In this document: positions 1 to 8,708 of the stretch, piece by piece | Layout: each line of letters opens with the position of its first letter | Numbering within the stretch: the first letter of the stretch is position 1 | From: JAZQLP01 sp045629205 | GTDB taxonomy: Bacteria; Bacillota; Clostridia; Oscillospirales; UBA644 | Direction of reading: 5' to 3' | Assembly (NCBI GenBank): GCA_045629205.1 | Contig: JAZQQT010000077.1 | Coordinates: 1 to 27,006, forward strand | Length of the DNA stretch: 27,006 bases | The notes under the pieces: model-generated | Seen by the model: the letters and a program-made list of their open reading frames with translations, nothing else | Told to the model about the DNA's origin: nothing | Database searches by the model: none | Program-made: the position numbers and the translations under genes

Positions 1-551
1 TTCTCGCTGTTATCGGCGTTGTTATCAATCTGATTGCCGCCTTTGTTACCCGAGAGGGCGATTCCATCAACCAAAGATCCGTTAATCTCCATATGCTCGA
101 AGATGTTCTCGGCTGGATAGTCGTTCTTGTCGGCGCGGTCATCATGAACTTTACCGATATCGGCATCATCGACTCTCTTATGAGTATCGGAGTTGCGGCG
201 TTCATCTTTTATTCCGCGTTAAAGAATCTAATCAAGATTGCCGATATTTTTCTCGAAAAAACTCCCGAAAATATCGATATCCCCGAACTTACGGCGCATC
301 TTTCGGAAGTTGAGGGCGTCGAAGACATTCATCATCTTCACATAAGAAGTATCGACGGCTTTAACCACTATGCAACGTTCCACGTCGTAACACAGGTTTC
401 CGATCCGGCGGACCTTAAAGAAAGACTCCGCAAGGAGCTTGCCGGGCATAATATCGTTCACGCGGTCATCGAAACCGAAACCGTCCATTGCGGAGAGAAC
501 GGGTGTCATCCCGTTTTTAACGGGGAATCCGGCGGACATCATCACCATTGA
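1..551 (+). CDS. Cation diffusion facilitator (CDF) metal efflux transporter, C-terminal part
   Basis: The reading frame is open from the window edge (first full codon at 3), so the true start lies outside and about 182 residues are visible. CDF proteins export divalent metal ions such as zinc across the membrane in exchange for protons. The visible part begins inside a membrane segment, then shows HMLEDVLGW, which holds the HxxxD metal-site pair of CDF helix 5 (H30 and D34 of the visible part). Another hydrophobic helix follows, then a soluble C-terminal dimerisation domain of about 90 residues. The tail is rich in Cys and His (HCGENGCH, ending in HHHH), which may bind metal. The metal specificity cannot be read. 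The stop codon is followed closely by the DUF1275 gene, so the two are probably co-transcribed. Confidence 0.9.
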   Translation, partial: LAVIGVVINLIAAFVTREGDSINQRSVNLHMLEDVLGWIVVLVGAVIMNFTDIGIIDSLMSIGVAAFIFYSALKNLIKIADIFLEKTPENIDIPELTAHLSEVEGVEDIHHLHIRSIDGFNHYATFHVVTQVSDPADLKERLRKELAGHNIVHAVIETETVHCGENGCHPVFNGESGGHHHH

Positions 552-577
552 TTATTTTCTTAAAAACGGGTATTAAA

Positions 578-1267
578 GTGACAAAAAACAGATTGTTAGT
601 ATGGATGATAATCCTTGCCCTGCTGGCGGGATTTGTCAACGCGGTCGTAATATTCTGCTACGACGGAATGACGGTCTCCCACGTTACGGGGCTGATATCC
701 AAATTCTCGGTATCGGTTTCGGTCGGTGATTTTGTCGGCTGTCTCGGTTTGGCTGCCGTGATTCTCGCGTTTTTTGCCGGTGCCGTCGTCGCGGGAGTCG
801 CAACGGGCGAAAGAGCATTTCATCTGGATGCCGTTTACGGCTGCATAATAATATCGATCGGTCTGCTCATGCTTTTGCCTCTCGTCCTTGACGCGACGCA
901 CACCGTCATTCTGCTTGCCTTTCTGATGGGACTTCAGAACGGTATGGTCGTATCGTTTCGCGGGATTCTCGTCCGTTCAACCCATATGACGGGCAATATC
1001 ACCGATCTCGGTGTCTATCTGGGCTATAAAATAAGGGGCGACAGAAACGAGAAACCGATTTACGGCATTGTTCCCGCCATCACCATAGCGGGCTTTATTC
1101 TCGGAGGAATAATCGGTATATTGCTGTATGAGTTTATCGGCAGTTACGTATTTGTTGCGGCATCCGCTGTCTACATCATTCTGGGAACGGTGTATTTTTA
1201 TCTGCAGAAAACCTGCGTCGACAAAGATTTCAACGGCGTTCCCGACAGTCTTGAGCCGCAGGAATAG
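578..1267 (+). CDS. YoaK/DUF1275 family membrane protein
   Basis: This is a roughly 229-residue integral membrane protein with about six hydrophobic segments. The family motifs SHVTGL near the N-terminus and MTGNITDLG in the second half identify it as DUF1275 (YoaK). No biochemical function is established for the family; transport is only a guess. The start is uncertain. GTG at 578 puts the first helix about ten residues from the N-terminus, as is usual here. A TTG at 548 would overlap the upstream stop as TTGA and allow translational coupling, but it lacks a good ribosome binding site. The gene lies directly behind the CDF transporter and probably shares its transcript. It converges with the sugar dehydratase gene. 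Confidence 0.8.
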   Translation: MTKNRLLVWMIILALLAGFVNAVVIFCYDGMTVSHVTGLISKFSVSVSVGDFVGCLGLAAVILAFFAGAVVAGVATGERAFHLDAVYGCIIISIGLLMLLPLVLDATHTVILLAFLMGLQNGMVVSFRGILVRSTHMTGNITDLGVYLGYKIRGDRNEKPIYGIVPAITIAGFILGGIIGILLYEFIGSYVFVAASAVYIILGTVYFYLQKTCVDKDFNGVPDSLEPQE

Positions 1268-1330
1268 CATGACAAAAACATTACCGCGAAATTCGGATGC
1301 CGGTAAACGCAAAAAAAAATAATCTTATGC

Positions 1331-1371
1331 ACATAAGAAAAAGCCTCTTTTGTAAGTCACAAAAGAGGCTT
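1331..1371 (-). terminator. Rho-independent terminator of the sugar dehydratase gene
   Basis: Positions 1341-1353 and 1359-1371 form a perfect 13-bp stem with a 5-nt loop. Read on the minus strand it is followed by TTTTTCTT, which fits a terminator for the gene ending at 1385. On the plus strand the following bases are not a clean T-run, so it is a weaker terminator for the convergent CDF/DUF1275 pair. Confidence 0.85.
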
Positions 1372-1384
1372 GATTACTTATTTC

Positions 1385-3280
1385 TTACTTCTGCAGATAA
1401 TCGGGAAGTCTGTAATCGGGAACGATTTCTTTGATCAGCAAACGGATATCATCATCGTTGTTGACCGAGGCTGCTTTGAGTTTTTCGAGCGAGACCTTGA
1501 ATTTATCCTCGTCAAAGCTCAGTTCTTTTCCGATATATATCAGATTGTTGTCGGTTTTTTCAACGCCGCCCTCGTCGTCGAGCAAAAGTTCTTCGTAAAG
1601 CTTTTCGCCGGGACGGAGTCCGGTGTATTTTATCTTGATATCCACATCGGGACGGTATCCGCTCAGACGGATCATTTTACGGGCAAGATCGGCGATTTTT
1701 ACGGGTTCACCCATATCAAGCACGAATATTTCTCCCTTCTTTGCCAGAACTCCGGCATGCAGAACGAATGAGACCGCTTCGGGTATGGTCATGAAATAAC
1801 GGATGATTTCGGGGTCGGTTACGGTAACGGGACCGCCTGCTTCGATCTGTTTTTTGAAGAGCGGAATAACGCTTCCGTTGGAGCCGAGAACGTTTCCGAA
1901 ACGGACGGCAACAAATTCGGTATCGGAATGGTCGTTTACGAATTTAATAACCATTTCGCAGATACGTTTCGTGGCGCCCATAACGCTTGTGGGACGGACG
2001 GCTTTGTCCGTCGATATCATAACGAACCGTTTTACGCCGTATTTATCGGATGCCCGGGCGATATTGTATGTTCCGAATATGTTGTTCTTGACTGCTTCTG
2101 CGGGTGATGTTTCCATCAAAGGCACATGCTTATGCGCCGCGGCATGGAAAACGTAATCGAATTTATACTGCGAAAATACTTCGTCCACACGTCTTTCATC
2201 ACGGACCGAGCCGATCAGAACATCGAGGCCGAGTTCGGGATAATTGCGGCGCAGCTCCTGCTCGATTTCGTATGCGTTGTTTTCGTATATATCGAATATA
2301 ACGAGTTTGGCGAGCCCGAATGTTGCGAGCTGACGGCACAGTTCGCTGCCTATACTTCCGCCGCCTCCGGTTACGAGCGCCGTTTTGCCCGCCATCTGTT
2401 TTCCGATAGCTTCTATATCGGTTTTAACGGCGCCTCTTCCCAGAACGTCTTCCACATTTATTTTGCGGATGTCGTTGATGTTTACACGGTTTGCAATCTG
2501 GGTAAGCGACGGTATCGTGACCAGATCGCAGTCTGTTTCCTGACATATATTGATTATTTCACGCTTGTTGACGGTGTCTATGCTGGGAATAGCAAACAGA
2601 ATGGTGTCGACATTGTATTTCTCTGCGTTTTCTTTGATTGATTTTCTGCCGCCGACAATCGGAATATTAAGCAGGAAATTACTGTGTTTTACAACGTTGT
2701 CGTCTATAATGCAGACGATGTCGATATCGTTGTCCGTGTTGTCATTGCATTCACGGATGACCATCGACGCGGCCTGACCGGCGCCGATAAGCATTGTCCT
2801 TTTCTGTTTTGGGGCATTATCCGGATTACTCTTATTGTATCTGATTCTTGTGCTGCGGATAAATCTGAAAGAAAACCTCAGCGCCAATATGAGAAGAGAA
2901 AAAACCAGACAGAAAATGATCGGAAAACCGCCTATTCTGCCACCGTCGCCGACATTGTTCTTTATCAGAAGATAAACAAACAGTATCAGAATCGATTCGC
3001 AAACCGATGCCGCGAATATTCTTATCGCTTCTCTTACGCTTGCGAATTCCCATATGCTGCTGTATAACCTGAATATGAAAAAGAACAGAGCCATTCCGAT
3101 TATTCCGCAGGGAAACAAAATTCCGAAAACCGGAAGGAAATCTTTGAGACTTGAAAAAATGAGATCATTTTTTATCCAAAAGGTAATGAATAATGACAGC
3201 GCGAGCAAAACGATATCTGCCGCAAATAAAACTAATTTGACAGTTGAATGTAAAACAGGATTTTTTTCTTTATTCTTCAT
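1385..3280 (-). CDS. Membrane-bound nucleoside-diphosphate-sugar 4,6-dehydratase (CapD/WbpM/PglF-like)
   Basis: The 631-residue protein has the usual architecture of the long CapD/WbpM/PglF group: about four transmembrane helices (residues 15-35, 50-72, 88-106, 118-138), a first Rossmann-like domain starting near 160 (LIGAGQAA), and a catalytic short-chain dehydrogenase domain from about 298. The NAD-binding loop is GGGGSIGSE (305-313). The catalytic region is STDKAVRPTSVMGATK (423-438), in which the usual Tyr is Met, as in the UDP-GlcNAc 4,6-dehydratases WbpM and PglF. LRPGEKLYEELL (555-566) is a further family motif. The likely reaction is formation of a UDP-4-keto-6-deoxy-HexNAc for surface polysaccharide or glycoprotein sugars. 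It starts at an ATG behind CGGAGAA, has its own promoter and terminator, and is not next to other glycan genes here. Confidence 0.92.
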   Translation of the reverse strand: MKNKEKNPVLHSTVKLVLFAADIVLLALSLFITFWIKNDLIFSSLKDFLPVFGILFPCGIIGMALFFFIFRLYSSIWEFASVREAIRIFAASVCESILILFVYLLIKNNVGDGGRIGGFPIIFCLVFSLLILALRFSFRFIRSTRIRYNKSNPDNAPKQKRTMLIGAGQAASMVIRECNDNTDNDIDIVCIIDDNVVKHSNFLLNIPIVGGRKSIKENAEKYNVDTILFAIPSIDTVNKREIINICQETDCDLVTIPSLTQIANRVNINDIRKINVEDVLGRGAVKTDIEAIGKQMAGKTALVTGGGGSIGSELCRQLATFGLAKLVIFDIYENNAYEIEQELRRNYPELGLDVLIGSVRDERRVDEVFSQYKFDYVFHAAAHKHVPLMETSPAEAVKNNIFGTYNIARASDKYGVKRFVMISTDKAVRPTSVMGATKRICEMVIKFVNDHSDTEFVAVRFGNVLGSNGSVIPLFKKQIEAGGPVTVTDPEIIRYFMTIPEAVSFVLHAGVLAKKGEIFVLDMGEPVKIADLARKMIRLSGYRPDVDIKIKYTGLRPGEKLYEELLLDDEGGVEKTDNNLIYIGKELSFDEDKFKVSLEKLKAASVNNDDDIRLLIKEIVPDYRLPDYLQK

Positions 3281-3359
3281 GCTTTCTCCGTTTCAGGTAT
3301 TTCGGATCGGTCCATACCCAAACAGTTATAATAATTTCAATTGAATCATCAACTGTATC

Positions 3360-3388
3360 AGTATATCATTTTTCTGCGTTTTTTGCAA
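3360..3388 (-). promoter_or_regulatory. Sigma-A-type promoter for the sugar dehydratase gene
   Basis: On the minus strand there is a -35 TTGCAA (3383-3388), a 17-nt spacer and a -10 TATACT (3360-3365). Transcription would start near 3353, about 70 nt before the ATG at 3280. This makes the dehydratase gene independent of the oxidoreductase gene upstream. Confidence 0.65.
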
Positions 3389-3413
3389 TAAATATCACAA
3401 AAAGTTTACAATA

Positions 3414-4592
3414 TTATTTAGCGCCGCCGAAGGAATTTGAAGCGTCAAATACGATCCCGTCGCTTTCCGGCTTGCGGAATTTTGAGTTTTTGATTCTTTC
3501 CTGCAGCATAGAATAGTATTTGTCTTCGTCAAACGGGATGTCGACCCAGTCTCCTGTCCATGCGGAAAGATGCATTGCGTTTGAAACGGTAAGACCGTTA
3601 ATGCCTTCCTCTCCGTTTGCAATAAGCGGTTTGCCTTCAAGAACGGCGTCTGCGAATCTGTTAAGGACTTCGGAATGCTGTCCGCCGTCGTTATCGAATT
3701 CGTAAACCTTTTCTTCGCATTCGATATGGGCGAACCCTTCTTTAAGAGTTTCGCGTGCGTGGCTGACGGTATCTTTTGTGATGATATGCGTCAGTTTATT
3801 GTTTTCGGCAATAAGCTTTCCCTTGTCGCCGCTCACTTCAAATCTGTTCGTTCCGGGGTATTCGCCGGTAGTTGTGATAAACAAACCGGTTGCACCGTTT
3901 TCGTATTCATAATAAGCAGTAACGTCGTCTTCGACTTCGATATTATGATATTTGCCTTCGTAAGCGAATGCGCGGACACGTTTCGGCATTCCGCAGATCC
4001 ACTGCATCAGGTCTATCTGATGAGGACACTGATTGAGAAGAACGCCGCCGCCTTCGCCCGACCATGTTGCTCTCCAGTCGCCGGAATCATAATAATACTG
4101 GGTTCTGAACCAGTTTGTGATGATCCAGTTTGCGCGGGTGATTTCTCCGAGCTCTCCGCTCTGAATGATTTCGCGCATTTTGATATACATCGGGTTGGTT
4201 CTCTGATTGAACATCATTCCGAATACCTTGCCGCTCTTCTTTGCCGCTTCGATTTCGGGATGAATGGCTTTTGTAAATACGCCGATCGGTTTTTCGCTGA
4301 TAACGTGCATACCGTTTTCAAAGCCTTTGATTGCCATTCCCGGGTGATAATAATGAGGAACCGCGATGATTATCGAATCTACCTTGCCCGATCTGATCAT
4401 TTCCATATAGTCCGTAAATGCGGCAACGCCATAGTCTTCGGGGAATTTTTCAAGAGCCGACGCAAGTTTCTTTTCGTTGATGTCGCAGATTGCCGCGATT
4501 TTGATTTTCGGGCATTTGCCCGCAAGTATATTGTCGATGTGTATTCTGCCCATATTACCGCATCCGATAATGCCGAGATTGATGTGATCCAT
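3414..4592 (-). CDS. Gfo/Idh/MocA family NAD(P)-dependent oxidoreductase
   Basis: The 392-residue protein begins with a Rossmann fold (GIIGCGNMG, residues 7-15), followed by the family EKP motif (100-102) and the catalytic-region motif GGGVLLNQCPHQIDL (181-195) with the probable catalytic His191. These enzymes oxidise or reduce hydroxyl or keto groups of sugars, inositols and related compounds. The substrate cannot be predicted. The C-terminus has the mixed alpha/beta domain of the family. The ATG is preceded by a strong AGAGGAGAAATAAA ribosome binding site lying inside the 3' end of the RNA methyltransferase gene, whose stop is one base away, so the two are very probably co-transcribed. No clear terminator follows before the dehydratase promoter. 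Confidence 0.92.
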   Translation of the reverse strand: MDHINLGIIGCGNMGRIHIDNILAGKCPKIKIAAICDINEKKLASALEKFPEDYGVAAFTDYMEMIRSGKVDSIIIAVPHYYHPGMAIKGFENGMHVISEKPIGVFTKAIHPEIEAAKKSGKVFGMMFNQRTNPMYIKMREIIQSGELGEITRANWIITNWFRTQYYYDSGDWRATWSGEGGGVLLNQCPHQIDLMQWICGMPKRVRAFAYEGKYHNIEVEDDVTAYYEYENGATGLFITTTGEYPGTNRFEVSGDKGKLIAENNKLTHIITKDTVSHARETLKEGFAHIECEEKVYEFDNDGGQHSEVLNRFADAVLEGKPLIANGEEGINGLTVSNAMHLSAWTGDWVDIPFDEDKYYSMLQERIKNSKFRKPESDGIVFDASNSFGGAK

Positions 4593-4593
4593 T

Positions 4594-5772
4594 TTATTTC
4601 TCCTCTGTTATATCTGAAAGTTCATGTTTTTTCGGTGGTTTTACTTTGCTCGGATACTGGTAATAGTGACATTCCAGCCGTCCGTTGTAGAGTTTTCTGT
4701 TTTTCTCGGATTTCTGTCCGAAATGCTTTTCAAAGCCGGAATCCGAGGTGATGATATAGTAAGACCAGTTTTCGAGCCGTCTGAAAACTCTGCCCATATC
4801 TCTGTAAAGCTGAATTGCGGCGTCTTTGTCGAGCAGTCGTTCGCCGTATGGCGGATTTGTGATTATAAATCCGAACTGTTCTTTCGAATACAGATCCTTG
4901 AAATTCATTTGCTTCAGAGTGATGAATTCGTCAACTTCCGCTTCTTTTGCGTGCAGCTTTGCAAGCTCAACGGCTTTCGGGTCGAGGTCTGAGCCGTAAA
5001 TCTCAGTCTTTCCGGTCGGCCTTATTCTTAAATCGTCCGCTTCTTCTTTGGCGATATCGTAATACTTTGAATCAAAGTTTTTCCATGTCTGATAAATAAA
5101 GTCGCGTTTCAGTCCCGGAGCGATGCGAAGCTCTTTCATTGCCGCCTCAATCGGAATTGTTCCGCTTCCGCAGAGCGGGTCAACAAGTATTCTTCCGGGC
5201 TTCCAGAATGTCAGGTCGATGAGGGCGCATGCCATGGTCTCTTTAAGCGGCGCCGGGCCCGCAAGCCTTCTGTATCCGCGTTTGTTCAGTCCCGCGCCCG
5301 TGGTGTCTATGGTCAGCGTTGCCATATCGTTCAGAAGTCCGACTTCTATTTTATAGGTGGCACCGTTTTCGGGGAGAATGTCTCCGACGTAGCTGTATTT
5401 TGTTTTTAATCTTTCAACGATCGCTTTTTTTGTGATTGCCTGGCAGTCGGAGACGGAGAACAATCCCGAACGGACCGAACGTCCCGTTACGGGGAAGCAG
5501 GCGTCGGCAGGCAGATAATCTTCCCACGGAAGCGCCTTGACTCCCTGAAAAAGCTCTTCAAAAGACGTTGCGTGAAATTCACCGACTTTTATAAGAACTC
5601 TGTCTGCGGTTCTCAGAAACATATTCGTCCGCGCGACAGCCGCTCCGTCGCCGCGGAAAGTTACCCGTCCGTTTTCAACGCTTTTGTCTGAATAACCGAG
5701 GTTTTCGATTTCTCTCGCCGTTACGGCTTCAAGCCCGAAGGCTGTCGTTGCTATAAGTGTCAGCTTTTCCAT
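4594..5772 (-). CDS. THUMP-domain class I SAM-dependent RNA methyltransferase (RlmL-N/YpsC-like)
   Basis: The 392-residue protein has an N-terminal ferredoxin-like/THUMP RNA-binding region (about 1-160) and a C-terminal Rossmann-type methyltransferase. DPLCGSGT (198-205) is the SAM-binding motif I, SDLD (261-264) the acidic loop, and NPPYGERL (306-313) the NPPY motif of N-methyltransferases acting on exocyclic amines. By family (COG0116) it is expected to form N2-methylguanosine in 23S rRNA, as the N-terminal half of E. coli RlmL does. The exact target in this organism is inferred. The first 13 nt overlap the end of the tatD gene and one base separates its stop from the oxidoreductase start, so it sits in the middle of an operon. 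Confidence 0.92.
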   Translation of the reverse strand: MEKLTLIATTAFGLEAVTAREIENLGYSDKSVENGRVTFRGDGAAVARTNMFLRTADRVLIKVGEFHATSFEELFQGVKALPWEDYLPADACFPVTGRSVRSGLFSVSDCQAITKKAIVERLKTKYSYVGDILPENGATYKIEVGLLNDMATLTIDTTGAGLNKRGYRRLAGPAPLKETMACALIDLTFWKPGRILVDPLCGSGTIPIEAAMKELRIAPGLKRDFIYQTWKNFDSKYYDIAKEEADDLRIRPTGKTEIYGSDLDPKAVELAKLHAKEAEVDEFITLKQMNFKDLYSKEQFGFIITNPPYGERLLDKDAAIQLYRDMGRVFRRLENWSYYIITSDSGFEKHFGQKSEKNRKLYNGRLECHYYQYPSKVKPPKKHELSDITEEK

Positions 5773-6548
5773 ATATTTTCTATTCCGAAAAGGCGGCAGG
5801 TGTTCTCAACCGTTATTGCCGCCGCTTCTTCCGGTGTTATTCCTTTTATTTCGGCAAGTTTTTCGCAGGTTTTCAATACGTTTTTCGGCTCGTTTCTCGT
5901 TCCCCTCAGCGGTTCGGGCGCCATATACGGGCAGTCTGTTTCTATCATCAGGCGGTCGGGAGGAACAGCCTGAGCCGCTTCAATCGTTTTTTTCGCGTTT
6001 TTGAATGTCAGAACTCCGGTGAACGAAATATAAAATCCGAGCTTAACAAGTTCTGCAGCCATCTCCGCAGAACCGCTGAAGCAGTGGAATACGCCATTGT
6101 TTCCGTATTTTTTAACGGTTTCAAAACTTTCAAGATGGGCTTCTCTGTCGTGAATGATAACCGGCGCGTCCAGCTCTTTTGCAAGAGCGCACTGGCGTTC
6201 GAACCATTTTTTCTGAAGCTCGCGGGGCACGTCGTCGTAGTGGTAATCAAGACCGATTTCTCCGATCGCCACGCATTTTTTTCTGTCGTATAATTCTTTT
6301 ACGGTGTCAAGGAATCCGAAATCGAGCTCTCCGCATTCGCTTGGATGAATGCCCGCCGAAAAGAATACGTTATCGTATTTTTCGGATAATTCCGCTCCGA
6401 AAAAATTGCTGTCACGGTTTGCGCTCACATTGACAAAGGCGGCGATTCCGTCCCGATTGAAGTTTTCCGCAATAAGGTATCTGTCTTCGTCAAACGCTTT
6501 GTCGTCAAGATGTCCGTGGCTGTCTATCAATAAAAAACTCATTTGCAT
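5760..6548 (-). CDS. tatD: TatD family metal-dependent deoxyribonuclease
   Basis: This 262-residue TIM-barrel metal hydrolase has the expected metal ligands: DSHGHLD at the N-terminus (H11, H13), GEIGLDYH with Glu97, IHDREAH with His133, FHCFSGS with His155 and ETDCPY with Asp205. The family hydrolyses DNA exonucleolytically and is linked to DNA repair or turnover. A role in RNA metabolism has also been proposed. The annotated ATG at 6548 lies behind AAGG. A second ATG two codons later fits the family N-terminus equally well. It lies 6 nt after the stop of the TPR/sortase-like gene and overlaps the methyltransferase start by 13 nt. In many Firmicutes tatD sits next to metG or rnmV; that context is absent here. 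Confidence 0.93.
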   Translation of the reverse strand: MQMSFLLIDSHGHLDDKAFDEDRYLIAENFNRDGIAAFVNVSANRDSNFFGAELSEKYDNVFFSAGIHPSECGELDFGFLDTVKELYDRKKCVAIGEIGLDYHYDDVPRELQKKWFERQCALAKELDAPVIIHDREAHLESFETVKKYGNNGVFHCFSGSAEMAAELVKLGFYISFTGVLTFKNAKKTIEAAQAVPPDRLMIETDCPYMAPEPLRGTRNEPKNVLKTCEKLAEIKGITPEEAAAITVENTCRLFGIENIWKS

Positions 6549-6554
6549 TTTGCC

Positions 6555-8546
6555 TTATTTGTAAAGTTCCGCTCCGTTGACCACCGCTTTTGCCCGTGCG
6601 GCTCTTGCGCATAAAACCGTATCGACCTTGCCGTCTTTGTAAATAACAAGAGTCAGCATATGTGTTGAGCTTCCGATTTTTGCCTTTGTGGTGTTGCCTA
6701 ATTGTCCGGCTTTTTCGCAGGCGGTTGCGACTTCGATGAATTCGTCGGTATTTTTAAAGTCTGTTTTCAGATAATCGGTAAAATCGTCGGTCGGATGGAA
6801 GTATGAGAACATCTGGAAAACATAGGCGCAGGTCGGCGTGTTGAGATATATATACTGATTGCGCCCGTCATAGAACCACGACGGATGTCTGTCTATTTCC
6901 GCGACCGCGGTAAGCAGGGGATTTGAGCCGTCGGTATATTCCGTGTCTTCGTTCAGTTCGTCGTCCGGAGTGATAAAGTCCCAGAGGGAGGGATCTATAT
7001 CAACGTAATTTGCGCAGATGACGGTGTTTCTGCCGAGACCTCCGCTCAGGTCCTGATCGCCGTAGAGATAAATCTCTCCGTATCTGTCTTCTTCGCCGTA
7101 GAAGTTATGAGTCGAATAGTCTGTTTCTTCGGTGTTTTTCATAACGGCGCCGTCGGGCAGGAAGGGGAATCCCTCAAACTCGTCCATCTGGATATAGGCA
7201 GCGGTATCTTTGTTGATTTCGAGTAATTCCGTAAAATCGACCGTCTTATATTTCTTGTCGCTGTTATATTCTGTGGAAGGATACATTATCGACGGCTTGA
7301 CGGTTACGGAGCATTTCGCGATTATGTCGTCGCTTCCCATTGCCTTTGCGTAAATATAAACGTTGTGGGTCCGCAGCATACGGATCTCAAGGTCCGGGTT
7401 CTGCGTGTATTTCACTGCGCGGACGGTTCCGTTTTCATCGACCGTAACAAAATCCGTATCGCTCGACATCCACACGATATTTGTATTGGTCGCGTTGTCG
7501 GGCGAGAGGGTGCTGACCGTCAGAATGACCATTTCTTCTTCTTCGATCGTCAGCGACGTTTTGTTTATCTTCAGCTTTGTGACCGGTCTGTATTTTTTCG
7601 TGAAGGTATAAGTTGCCGTAACCGGATCGCTTGTCATCCCGTATTGGTCCACGGCTATCGCGGTGACGGTTATCGGTTCGCCTTTGAAACAGAACGAAAG
7701 ATCGATCCCGTTTTCGTATTCATAGGTGTTTGCCTGTGTCTGATCCTTTGCCGTTGAAAATACCGCGCCCGGGTTTGGCTCCGATCCGTCGACCGTGTAG
7801 TAAATCACAACGTCTTCGGAGGTGATCGGTTTGTCGGCGTATTTTATGTATTCTCCGGTGGCATAGCCGAGCTTCAGGGTGAAGAAGTCATCGAATTCGC
7901 CGCCTTCGGTGTTTAATGTCGGGGCAGTCGGGTAAAGAGATTTCGAGAGATCGTCAAAAAGGGAATATGACGTTTTTTCATACTGCTCGGCAAAAAAAGT
8001 CTTTGCTTCCTCACGCTTGCCCATGCTTACGAGAATGTTGCCGTATAACTGCACTGTTCTTTCTTCAGATGGACTCAGCGCGAAGATTCGGTTGCAGTAA
8101 TCAATGGCTTCGTCGGTGTTTCCCCCGTCGTAGCTCATGGATGCCATCGCATACAGCGCATCGAGGTTGTCGGGGTCGATTTCCGATAGTTTTTCGAGGA
8201 TTTCCAATACTTTTTCGTCTTGATTTTCTTCCGTCATCAGACTGTTTGCCCATTTAGTGTAAAGATATACCAGTCTGTTTTCGGCAAGCTCGCCCTGTTC
8301 TTTGTCGAATTGCAGATTTTTATATAATTTCTCGGCGGTCTCAAAATCGCCCTTTTGCATATATTTGTCGCCGATGGAAATACTTTGATCCGTATTGCTT
8401 GCTTTCAGCTGCCTGAATGTATAAACGAACACGAAGGCGATGCTTGCGAATACAACGATGCCGAGTATGATGGAGAGCCAGTTATCGCGGAGAAATTCCG
8501 CAAATTCGCTTTCGGTATTGTTTTTCTTTTTGTTGTCGTTTGCCAT
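6555..8546 (-). CDS. Membrane-anchored TPR / chitobiase-like / Ig-like protein with a degenerate sortase-B-like domain
   Basis: The protein has 663 residues. Domains in order: a short cytoplasmic N-terminus, one transmembrane helix (about 24-43), tetratricopeptide-like helices (about 55-200), a chitobiase C-terminal-type beta domain (about 240-316, core YYTVDGSEPNPG), a bacterial Ig-like group 2 domain (about 320-417) and a C-terminal region (about 436-652). That last region aligns by eye with class B sortases: LLEINKDTAAYI, HNFYGEEDRYGEIYL (480-494), NTVICANY (507-514) and LTLVIY (631-636). The catalytic His, Cys and Arg of sortases fall on N513, Y636 and about D642, so it is probably not an active transpeptidase. 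It is predicted to be exported and membrane-anchored. It is the first gene of a four-gene run; its ATG has AGGA upstream. No function is known. Confidence 0.8.
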   Translation of the reverse strand: MANDNKKKNNTESEFAEFLRDNWLSIILGIVVFASIAFVFVYTFRQLKASNTDQSISIGDKYMQKGDFETAEKLYKNLQFDKEQGELAENRLVYLYTKWANSLMTEENQDEKVLEILEKLSEIDPDNLDALYAMASMSYDGGNTDEAIDYCNRIFALSPSEERTVQLYGNILVSMGKREEAKTFFAEQYEKTSYSLFDDLSKSLYPTAPTLNTEGGEFDDFFTLKLGYATGEYIKYADKPITSEDVVIYYTVDGSEPNPGAVFSTAKDQTQANTYEYENGIDLSFCFKGEPITVTAIAVDQYGMTSDPVTATYTFTKKYRPVTKLKINKTSLTIEEEEMVILTVSTLSPDNATNTNIVWMSSDTDFVTVDENGTVRAVKYTQNPDLEIRMLRTHNVYIYAKAMGSDDIIAKCSVTVKPSIMYPSTEYNSDKKYKTVDFTELLEINKDTAAYIQMDEFEGFPFLPDGAVMKNTEETDYSTHNFYGEEDRYGEIYLYGDQDLSGGLGRNTVICANYVDIDPSLWDFITPDDELNEDTEYTDGSNPLLTAVAEIDRHPSWFYDGRNQYIYLNTPTCAYVFQMFSYFHPTDDFTDYLKTDFKNTDEFIEVATACEKAGQLGNTTKAKIGSSTHMLTLVIYKDGKVDTVLCARAARAKAVVNGAELYK

Positions 8547-8572
8547 TTTTATTTTCCTGTTATGATATTGTA

Positions 8573-8601
8573 TTGATTTTTTGTTGATAAGCGTTTATAA
8601 T
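8573..8601 (+). promoter_or_regulatory. Sigma-A-type promoter for manA
   Basis: On the plus strand there is a -35 TTGATT (8573-8578), a 17-nt spacer and a perfect -10 TATAAT (8596-8601). It gives a leader of about 100 nt before the ATG at 8709. The rest of the 162-bp divergent gap (about 8596-8660) is a strongly A+T-rich tract. I saw no consensus promoter in it for the divergent minus-strand operon. Confidence 0.65.
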
Positions 8602-8708
8602 CATTATATACCCTTATATATCATTTTATATTATATATTATAAAAAACTATAATGCAATAGAAAAAGGAATTATTTTCAACTTTGTAATAAAGCGGATGG
8701 TGATCTGT

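Noticed and set aside
1269..1322. A 17-residue basic reading frame (MTKTLPRNSDAGKRKKK) with AGGA upstream, just after the DUF1275 gene.
   Set aside because: It is too short and of low complexity to support without conservation, and the AGGA may be chance.
3675..4751. A 358-codon open frame on the plus strand opposite the oxidoreductase gene.
   Set aside because: The minus-strand gene has clear family motifs; the antisense frame looks like a by-product of its codon use and resembles no protein.
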